Source: a bacterium (lineage in GTDB: Bacteria > Patescibacteriota > Patescibacteriia > JAACEG01). Taken from it: a DNA stretch of 6,538 nt. Positions 1 through 5,281 of the stretch are shown here, one piece after another (position 1 is the first letter of the stretch; each line of letters begins with the position of its first letter). A model generated the notes under the pieces. It ran no database searches, had not been told where the DNA came from, and saw nothing but the letters and a program-made list of their open reading frames with translations. The stretch is from positions 1 to 6,538 of the forward strand of contig JALULG010000208.1 in NCBI GenBank assembly GCA_027040785.1, written 5' to 3'. Made by a program: the position numbers and the translations under genes.

Positions 1-245
1 GGCAATACCCTGCGACGACAGCCTTCCCTGCTGCAGCAGAGACTCAAGCGGACACAGAACTCAGCCGGTATATCGGCCGGTCCTCCCCGGGGCTTTCTGG
101 TATAGGGCGCGTTATGCAGGGGAGCATGACAGAACGGACATCCAGCCTGCTGGCATGCACGGGCAAGATCCTGATCTATCTGGTGGAGAACACGAAAAAT
201 ACTGACGTCTGCAAGAAGTTCTGGTAAAATGGCTCCAGCCTTTTG
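1..245 (-). CDS. Partial cysteine-rich GCRRR-motif hypothetical protein, probably frameshifted, running off the window
   Basis: This 81-codon open frame on the minus strand continues past position 1. It reads through FRVLHQIDQDLARACQQAGC, then CPFC, RKPRGGP, and SLCCSREGCRRR at the edge. The paired cysteines (CPFC, then CC and GC) suggest a zinc ribbon. I recall this pattern from short hypothetical proteins of GC-rich bacteria, often near transposases, but cannot name a function. The frame follows a TAA at 246-248 and has no ATG, GTG or TTG before the conserved part, so the true N-terminus is missing here. A second minus frame begins at ATG 331 and runs to TAG at 176. It reads MCKICEGTARSPLKYLDRLF and ends in a region overlapping this frame. 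One base lost in the A-run at 195-199 or the T-run at 241-244 would join the two. It may therefore be a decayed gene or carry a sequencing error. Composition is unlike all genes to the right. Confidence 0.55.
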
Positions 246-254
246 TTAAGGTAA

Positions 255-308
255 GGCAGGGAGCCCGAGTCAAATAATCGGTCAAGATACTTGAGGGGGC
301 TCCTTGCC
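255..308. repeat. Inverted repeat with 12-base arms beside the GC/AT junction
   Basis: GGCAGGGAGCCC (255-266) pairs with GGGCTCCTTGCC (297-308) over all 12 positions, with one G-T wobble (259 with 304) if the plus strand is read as RNA. The 30-base loop contains a smaller hairpin, CAAG-ATA-CTTG, at 283-293. A perfect 7-base repeat CAAGATA/TATCTTG (283-289 and 320-326) overlaps it. No U-tract follows on either side, so it is not a usual terminator. It could be an element end, a palindromic repeat or a chance fold; its position about 20 bases from the junction makes the first worth considering. Confidence 0.45.
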
Positions 309-989
309 GTTCCCTCGCATATCTTGCACATTTTTTATGGTTTTTCCATCAATTATATTGATAATTCTTTTAGCGTGTTCCGAAGTAAAAGTTTCGTGAG
401 TTACCAAAACAATTGTTTTTCCTTCATTATTTAAGTTTTGCAATATCTTCATTACCTGAATACCGGATTTGGAATCTAAATTTCCGGTTGGCTCATCGGC
501 AAAAATAATATCAGGATTGTTAACTAAAGCTCTGGCAATGGCCACTCTTTGTTTTTCTCCACCGGACAATTGATTAGAATAATGATTTATTCTATGTTCC
601 AGTCCCACTTTAGCTAAAACATTTCTCCCCTTTTCTTCGATTTTTTTTTCATTAGAATAAACCAATGGCAAAATAACATTTTCCAACACGGTTGTTCTTG
701 GCAATAAATTAAAAGCTTGAAAGATAAAACCCACTTCTTTGTTTCTTAATTCCGCCAATTTATCATCATCTAAACTATCAACATTTTTTCCTTTAAATCT
801 ATATATTCCGGAACTAAGCCTGTCTAAAAACCCTAAAATATGCATTAAAGTTGATTTTCCGGAACCACTGGGACCCATAATAGAGACAAACTCGCCTTTG
901 TCAATTTTAAAACTTATCCCTCGTAAAACTTTGGTAATAACTTTACCGTTTATATACTCTTTTTTTAAATTTTCAACCTCAATCAACAT
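282..989 (-). CDS. ABC transporter ATP-binding protein, MacB/LolD type
   Basis: This is the cytoplasmic ATPase of a MacB/LolD-type exporter; it should power a membrane permease and the adaptor encoded just upstream. All ABC motifs are intact in the 235 residues: Walker A GPSGSGKST (39-47), Q-loop Q91 in FQAFNLLP, signature LSGGEKQR (141-148), Walker B IIFADEP with D165 and E166, the D-loop in GNLDS, and switch H198. The FNLLP and EPTGNLDS wording is typical of the MacB/LolD/FtsE branch. It starts 2 bases after the adaptor stop, so the two are surely co-transcribed. The last ~15 residues (from V221, VQDMRGNGKEPPQVS) are encoded by the GC-rich block and end in TGA, unlike the TAA or TAG of the other genes. 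The native C-terminus, probably only a few residues after IIDGKTIKN, has thus been replaced. The core should still fold. The expected permease gene is absent downstream. Confidence 0.93.
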   Translation of the reverse strand: MLIEVENLKKEYINGKVITKVLRGISFKIDKGEFVSIMGPSGSGKSTLMHILGFLDRLSSGIYRFKGKNVDSLDDDKLAELRNKEVGFIFQAFNLLPRTTVLENVILPLVYSNEKKIEEKGRNVLAKVGLEHRINHYSNQLSGGEKQRVAIARALVNNPDIIFADEPTGNLDSKSGIQVMKILQNLNNEGKTIVLVTHETFTSEHAKRIINIIDGKTIKNVQDMRGNGKEPPQVS

Positions 990-991
990 AA

Positions 992-2911
992 TTAACGAAT
1001 TGAAATAACCACTTCCTGTCCTTCTTTTAATCCTTTTTGAATTTCTATGACTCCTCCATCAGCCAAAATACCCGGCAAAATTCTTGCTTCTCTCAAAATT
1101 CCATTATCCAATACCCTAACTATTTTTTGACCATTCTTTTCTATTATCGCTCGTTCCGGAATATATAAAACGTTTTTTCTTTGAGCAGTCAAAATATCCA
1201 AATTAGCTGTCATGCCGGAACGAATTTCTTTACCTTTACTGTCAAATAATTTGGCTTTAATTTTATAATAAATAACATCTTGAATTTTTGTCTCTGCCGG
1301 ATCTATGAAAAATATCTTGGCGCTAAAAACTTCATCTTCTCCAAAAGCGTCAAAAGTCACTTTTGCTTCTTGGTTTAACTTTATTTTGCTGATATCTGTT
1401 TCTGAAACATCCGCTTCAATAATAAATTGAGGAGATAATAAAACCATAAATTTATCAGCAATGGTAACATTTTCTCCGATATCTCCATTTATATTTGTAA
1501 TTGTTCCATCTGAAGGAGCGATTAATTTTGTCTTATTTAAATTTTCCTCAGCCAAAGCCAAATCCGCTTTTGCTTGTTCAACTTGCGCTTCCAAACTGGC
1601 GATATCCACAGCTCTTGGCGGGGCTTTCTTAAGTTTATAAGAGGCCCGGGCTTTTTCTAAGGCCTTTTCTTTTGCTTTAATATCCAATTTTCTGTCTTTA
1701 ATCGCATTTTCAACATTTAATTTAACGGTTTTTAAATTTTGTTCCGCCAATTCCAGAGAGCTTTTTGCTTTTTCATAAGCGCCTTCGGCTGTTTCGTATA
1801 AACTTTTAGCGTTATCAATGTTTGTCTTTTTATTTACTTCCGTGTTTGATAGTGTTTGAGTCTTAGTTTGAGTACTTTCTATTTCCGTATTTATACCAAT
1901 CCTATCATTATCAATCGTAGATTTAAAAGCATCAAGTTGTGTTTCCGTTAAATTTTTTGAAACAACCGAATTATTCAACAAAATTCTGGTTTTTAACAAA
2001 GATTTATCAACTAAATACATTAAAACAATGGCTTTTTCAGAAGCTTTTTTTAAATTTTCCACATCAGAATCTTCAGCTGTTTCGCTCTCTTTTAAATTTG
2101 AAAAATAATCATTAAAAATATCATAATTGTTTTTAGCAATTCTGTAAGAATCTTGGGCTTTTTGCAAACTGGTGCTTTTTAAAATCCCCAAAGAACTTTC
2201 AAAACTATCATTTCCTGATTCATCATCAACTCCTAAAATAGTATCCATATCAATCAAATACTCATAAACTTTTATAAGATTTTTTTCAATACCAACTTTT
2301 AAACTGTCATAAGCGTTTTTTAAGTTTAAATCATTTTGCTCCTTGATATTTTTTAAATTTTCTTCTTTATTTTTTAGATCTGTTTCCGCAGTTTTTAAAG
2401 AAATTTCGGCATTCTCTTTTTCCAATTCCGCTTTTCTGATTTTTTCTTGTCCTGAAACTTTTTCGTTTTCCAAATTGGTTTTGGCGATATCCAAAGCAAC
2501 TTCGGCGGATTTTACCGTTGCTTCCGCCACTTTAATATCCTCCAACATTGCCCCGGCTTTTTTTAAATTCAAATTTGATTGAGCCGCCAAAAGAGCCGCT
2601 TTGGCCTTTTGGACTTGTATTTTTTCATCATCAGCTGACAATTCCGCCAAAATATCGCCTTTTTGAACATAATCTCCAACCTGAAAATTGATTTTGGCAA
2701 TCGTTCCATTTACTTCAAAATGTAAATCCGTAATAATATCTGAAACAACCGAACCCACAACCGAAACCGTTTGAGTTAGATCCCCTTTTTTAACTTTTTC
2801 CGTTATATATTCCGGTTTCTTTTTTACAAATAAATTTCTTGAAAAAAAACCGCCTATCAATAAAACAATCAAAAGAATAATTGATTTTTTATATTTTCTT
2901 AAAAAACGCAT
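992..2911 (-). CDS. MacA/HlyD-family periplasmic adaptor (membrane fusion protein) with long helical insert
   Basis: This 639-residue adaptor is expected to link an inner-membrane permease to the outside of the cell. It has a basic N-terminus and one membrane anchor at about 10-29. The first half of the lipoyl-like domain is at about 60-92 (FEVNGTIAKINFQVGDYVQK). A very long Lys/Glu/Ala-rich helical region spans about 95-460. The second lipoyl half is KLIAPSDGTITNINGDIGE (462-480), followed by a beta-barrel (about 495-575) and a membrane-proximal domain to the end. Typical MacA-like proteins have 370-450 residues; the excess is mostly residues 200-360, predicted helical but less regular. I see no clear TolC-contact motif at the hairpin tip, as expected for a cell without an outer membrane. 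A gapless internal repeat links residues 116-147 and 427-458. It begins 4 bases after the CofE-like gene and is followed by its ATPase. The substrate is unknown. Confidence 0.88.
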   Translation of the reverse strand: MRFLRKYKKSIILLIVLLIGGFFSRNLFVKKKPEYITEKVKKGDLTQTVSVVGSVVSDIITDLHFEVNGTIAKINFQVGDYVQKGDILAELSADDEKIQVQKAKAALLAAQSNLNLKKAGAMLEDIKVAEATVKSAEVALDIAKTNLENEKVSGQEKIRKAELEKENAEISLKTAETDLKNKEENLKNIKEQNDLNLKNAYDSLKVGIEKNLIKVYEYLIDMDTILGVDDESGNDSFESSLGILKSTSLQKAQDSYRIAKNNYDIFNDYFSNLKESETAEDSDVENLKKASEKAIVLMYLVDKSLLKTRILLNNSVVSKNLTETQLDAFKSTIDNDRIGINTEIESTQTKTQTLSNTEVNKKTNIDNAKSLYETAEGAYEKAKSSLELAEQNLKTVKLNVENAIKDRKLDIKAKEKALEKARASYKLKKAPPRAVDIASLEAQVEQAKADLALAEENLNKTKLIAPSDGTITNINGDIGENVTIADKFMVLLSPQFIIEADVSETDISKIKLNQEAKVTFDAFGEDEVFSAKIFFIDPAETKIQDVIYYKIKAKLFDSKGKEIRSGMTANLDILTAQRKNVLYIPERAIIEKNGQKIVRVLDNGILREARILPGILADGGVIEIQKGLKEGQEVVISIR

Positions 2912-2915
2912 AAAT

Positions 2916-3623
2916 TTATTTTATTTTTCTTAAAATTCCAAAAGGAGTACTTTCATCTTCTTGTCCCAACGGATTATCTTTTAAGGCTAACTTTAATTCC
3001 TTTTTTTTCAAGCCTTTACTGGCGGCCAAAATATTTATACCCAAATCATTGGCGTCTATAATCGTATTTTTAAAACCAATGGCTTTTTCTATTTTTTGAA
3101 CCACTTTTTGAGGATTCTTCGGTCCCTTGCTGGCATATTCGTTGTAAGGAGGAATTGCATAAGGAACAGGACCGTCAATAGCTCGAGCGCCTGATCCGGC
3201 AATAAGATAAAAAACACCCTTTATCTTAAACGGCTTGGTAATTGCCGCCAAAAGAGCCGCTAAAAGTATTCTCCATAAACCCGCCTCTTCTATTGCCAAC
3301 TGCATTGTTTCCGGTATTGACAAACCAATCCCGGCCGGATTTTTATAAACAAATTTACTTAAAAAAGTAGCTATTTTTGAGGCTTTAATATCTTTAATAT
3401 GGTAAGAACGTCCCTGGGTAACAGAAACCACTTTTTCACTTATAAAAAGTATATCATCGGGAGAAAAATTATTCAAGGGAAGTTCTTTTATTTTTTTGAT
3501 TAAATTATCGTCCGGCTTAATTAAAGAACTTTTTAAAGGAAATCTTAAATATTCACCGAATTTTGTTTTAATTTTTAATTTTTTGCCCGGGTTTGCTTGA
3601 AAAGCGATTTTATTTTTTAACAT
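2916..3623 (-). CDS. CofE-like protein (coenzyme F420-0:L-glutamate ligase family), role uncertain
   Basis: The protein resembles the F420-0:gamma-glutamyl ligase (CofE) family. CofE adds glutamate by GTP-dependent amide-bond formation. The recognisable part is DDILFISEKVVSVTQGR, matching the CofE N-terminal metal- and nucleotide-binding region. Later blocks are GIGLSIPETMQLAIEEAGL, AGSGARAIDGP, PPYNEYASKGPK and IIDANDLGINIL, which I recall from the divergent branch common in Patescibacteria rather than from true F420 producers. The usual CofE segment ANAGID.SN is not evident. I chose ATG 3623 (MLKNKIAFQANPGKKLKIK), giving 235 residues and a 14-base overlap with ftsW. A longer start at 3686 is possible, but its first 21 residues only shadow the ftsW 3' end in another frame. 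It sits between ftsW and an export pump. These bacteria are not known to make F420, so another acceptor is likely. Family assignment is fairly firm, function is not. Confidence 0.78.
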   Translation of the reverse strand: MLKNKIAFQANPGKKLKIKTKFGEYLRFPLKSSLIKPDDNLIKKIKELPLNNFSPDDILFISEKVVSVTQGRSYHIKDIKASKIATFLSKFVYKNPAGIGLSIPETMQLAIEEAGLWRILLAALLAAITKPFKIKGVFYLIAGSGARAIDGPVPYAIPPYNEYASKGPKNPQKVVQKIEKAIGFKNTIIDANDLGINILAASKGLKKKELKLALKDNPLGQEDESTPFGILRKIK

Positions 3624-4719
3624 ATTTACTAATATTAAAGACAAAACCAAACGCTCCACCCAAAATAATTGTTGAGGAGCCACCATAACTAACCAATGGT
3701 AAAGTAACGCCTGTTAAAGGCATTATTCCAACCATTGCGCCAATATTTATTATACTTTGAAAAGATACCCAACTCATTATACCGCTAACCGCCAAATAAG
3801 TAAATTTGTCGGGTGACTTTTTAGCGATTTTAAAACCCCTTAAAATAATAAAAAAAATTAAAAATAAAAATAATACACTAAATATAAAACCCATTTCTTC
3901 AGCGATAATTGCAAAAATGGAATCACCAACCACTTCCGGCAAATAAGAAAATTTTTGTCGTGATTGACCATAACCGACTCCCCACATCCCTCCTGATCCG
4001 ATTGCTAAAAAGGCCTGATTTATATGATAACTGATATTGTTTTTTTCAAACTGAGGATTGAGAAAAGCAATTAATCTGTTTTTCTGATATTCCTTGGCGT
4101 AAGGAAAAAGTAAAAATGCCATTAAAGATCCCAAAAGAATAAAAAGAATTAAATGGGAAATTTTTGCGCCCGCCAAAAAATAAACACTCAAAGCTATCAA
4201 CATCAAAACTATAGCGGTTCCCAAATCCGGTTGCAAAATAATTAAACCCACCACCAAACCTAAATATACTAAAAATGGCAAAAAACCGGATGATATTTTT
4301 TTTATCTCTTTATTTTTTCTATTAGCAAACCAAAGAGATAAATATAAAATAAAAAATAATTTCACGAATTCCGCCGGTTGAAAAGAAAAATGTCCATAGC
4401 CCAACCAGCTCCTGGCACTTCCGTGTTTTAATCCGATTCCCGGAATTAAAACCAAGACTAAACTCAGAATCGAAAGAAACATCAAAATAGGGGCCATTTT
4501 CTTTGTTTTTTGATAATTTATCTTATAAAAAAGAAAAAATAAAAAAATTCCCGGTAAAACTCCAAAATATATTTGATGTTTTAATTTATAATAACTATCA
4601 CCATACTCCTTGAAAGAACTGACCGAACTGGCAGATAACAAAAAAACCAACCCTAAAATAGTTAAAACAATCAAAGCACTTAAAAATAAATAATCAGGTG
4701 AATGCTCTTTGTATTTCAT
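3610..4719 (-). CDS. FtsW/RodA/SpoVE (SEDS) family peptidoglycan glycosyltransferase, probably FtsW
   Basis: SEDS proteins are integral-membrane glycosyltransferases that polymerise lipid II, paired with a class B penicillin-binding protein; FtsW acts at the division septum. The 369 residues form about ten hydrophobic segments. Family motifs are SARSWLG (101-107) with FQPAEFVK (113-120), QPDLGTAIV (163-171), and YHINQAFLAIGSGGMWGVGY (231-250). LPEVVGDSIFA follows, with D266 as the likely catalytic aspartate, and the C-terminal block is GVTLPLVSYGGSS (337-349). GVTLP, rather than the GIPLP of RodA, and the NIGAMVGIMP segment favour FtsW. Length is normal. The start at 4719 gives a standard cytoplasmic N-terminus before the first membrane helix. 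It is the first gene of a likely four-gene operon behind an extended -10 promoter, and its end overlaps the CofE-like gene. No partner transpeptidase or mur gene is in view. Confidence 0.93.
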   Translation of the reverse strand: MKYKEHSPDYLFLSALIVLTILGLVFLLSASSVSSFKEYGDSYYKLKHQIYFGVLPGIFLFFLFYKINYQKTKKMAPILMFLSILSLVLVLIPGIGLKHGSARSWLGYGHFSFQPAEFVKLFFILYLSLWFANRKNKEIKKISSGFLPFLVYLGLVVGLIILQPDLGTAIVLMLIALSVYFLAGAKISHLILFILLGSLMAFLLFPYAKEYQKNRLIAFLNPQFEKNNISYHINQAFLAIGSGGMWGVGYGQSRQKFSYLPEVVGDSIFAIIAEEMGFIFSVLFLFLIFFIILRGFKIAKKSPDKFTYLAVSGIMSWVSFQSIINIGAMVGIMPLTGVTLPLVSYGGSSTIILGGAFGFVFNISKYVKK

Positions 4720-4818
4720 TTATTTAAAATATAAAAAAATAAAACGATTTTAAAATTTAACCAAAATTAAAAAATAATAAAAACGGAACTTGACAACAAT
4801 TCCCTTAAAACACTTTTT

Positions 4819-4827
4819 ATTATAGCA
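4819..4827 (-). promoter_or_regulatory. Extended -10 promoter for the ftsW operon
   Basis: On the minus strand the sequence reads TGCTATAAT, a perfect -10 hexamer with the TGn extension. The -35 position falls in T-rich sequence (about TTTTAA, 17 bases away) with little consensus, which an extended -10 can tolerate. Transcription would start near 4812, leaving a leader of about 92 bases before the ftsW ATG. It lies directly after the rplU terminator, whose U-tract overlaps its -35 region. Confidence 0.6.
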
Positions 4828-4835
4828 AAAAAAAT

Positions 4836-4866
4836 CAAAATTTAAAAACAGCCCTTTCGGGCTGTT
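4836..4866 (-). terminator. Rho-independent terminator of rplU
   Basis: Reading the minus strand, AACAGCCC (4866-4859), a GAAA tetraloop and GGGCTGTT (4854-4847) form a perfect 8-base stem, followed by TTTAAATTTTG and then a longer T-run. It begins 11 bases after the rplU stop. The GNRA loop, GC-rich stem core and T-rich tail are classic for an intrinsic terminator. It separates rplU from the ftsW operon. Confidence 0.88.
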
Positions 4867-4877
4867 AAAATAAAAAT

Positions 4878-5189
4878 TTAAGCTATTTTAAGGATTTTAA
4901 TCTTGGTAAAATGTTGACGATGACCAAAAGTCTTTTTATACCTTATTTTCGGTTTATATTTTACCACTTCCACCTTTTTTCCTTTTCCGTTTTCTAAAAT
5001 TTCCGCCTCAACTTTGACATCTTTTAAATAAGGTTTACCAATTTTAACATCATCATTATCGTTTAATAATAAAACTTGGTCAAACTTTACTTTTTTACCC
5101 TCTTCCACACCAAGTTTTTCAATTTTTAATTCTTGACCTTCTTTGACTTTATATTGTTTTCCACCGGTTTTTATAACTGCAAATTTCAT
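4878..5189 (-). CDS. rplU: 50S ribosomal protein L21
   Basis: L21 binds 23S rRNA in the large ribosomal subunit. The 103 residues are the usual bacterial length and start with the conserved MKFAVIKTGGKQYKVKEG. The middle has KVKFDQVLLL and IGKPYL, and the C-terminus has YKKTFGHRQHFTKIKI, a close match to the L21 signature. It is basic and lysine-rich, as expected in an AT-rich genome. In most bacteria rplU is followed by rpmA (L27), often with a small protein between. Here it is a single-gene unit with its own promoter and terminator. The ATG at 5189 is the only sensible start; no Shine-Dalgarno sequence precedes it. Confidence 0.97.
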   Translation of the reverse strand: MKFAVIKTGGKQYKVKEGQELKIEKLGVEEGKKVKFDQVLLLNDNDDVKIGKPYLKDVKVEAEILENGKGKKVEVVKYKPKIRYKKTFGHRQHFTKIKILKIA

Positions 5190-5211
5190 AATAATAAAAA
5201 CTTAAAAATTA

Positions 5212-5233
5212 CTAAATTCCCGCAGAAATTTAG
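5212..5233 (-). promoter_or_regulatory. Hairpin in the rplU mRNA leader
   Basis: On the minus strand CTAAATT (5233-5227) and AATTTAG (5218-5212) form a perfect 7-base stem around an 8-base GC-containing loop, TCTGCGGG. It lies in the ~57-base leader between the predicted rplU start site and the ATG, and is followed by T-rich sequence. It could be an L21 autoregulatory leader, a weak attenuator or terminator for upstream readthrough, or chance pairing in AT-rich DNA. I cannot match it to a known L21 leader. Confidence 0.35.
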
Positions 5234-5253
5234 AATATTAAAATAATAATTAT

Positions 5254-5281
5254 ATTATATACTATTTTTCTTTTTTGTCAA
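5254..5281 (-). promoter_or_regulatory. Near-consensus sigma-70 promoter for rplU
   Basis: The minus strand has a perfect TTGACA (5281-5276), a 16-base spacer and a perfect TATAAT (5259-5254). Transcription should start near 5247, giving a leader of about 57 bases before the rplU ATG. The -35 box lies inside the last codons of the thrombospondin-repeat gene and the -10 just past its TAG stop. Both perfect boxes predict strong expression, suitable for a ribosomal protein gene. Confidence 0.85.

Larger units (their letters stand above)
1..330. other. GC-rich block of foreign composition joined to AT-rich chromosome
   Basis: By hand count positions 1-330 are about 55% G+C (about 60% in 1-180), while 331-360 is about 20% and the rest of the window stays AT-rich. 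The switch is sharp, near position 330, and falls inside the last codons of the ABC ATPase frame. The block holds part of a cysteine-rich protein frame and an inverted repeat, but no visible transposase and no clear insertion-sequence end. It could be an inserted mobile element or a chimeric contig end. The composition change is seen directly; the cause is inference. Confidence 0.8.

Noticed and set aside
28..39. Perfect palindrome CTGCTGCAGCAG
   Set aside because: It is explained as codons of the CC-S-R region of the cysteine-rich frame in GC-rich DNA; nothing else points to a site.
739..1008. Plus-strand open frame of 89 codons
   Set aside because: It lies opposite the ATPase gene, whose motifs are all in the minus frame; it has no recognisable domain and is a shadow.
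2343..2582. Plus-strand Phe/Ser-rich open frame
   Set aside because: It is the antisense of the Lys/Glu-rich coiled coil of the adaptor; its composition is explained by that.
3624..3686. Longer start for the CofE-like protein at 3686
   Set aside because: The extra 21 residues come only from the coding 3' end of ftsW in another frame and do not resemble the family N-terminus.
4790..4824. Plus-strand TTGACA (4790-4795) with TATTAT/ATTATA downstream as a promoter
   Set aside because: The spacing is 22-23 bases, too long for sigma-70, and it would point at the antisense of rplU; the -10-like part is explained by the minus-strand extended -10.
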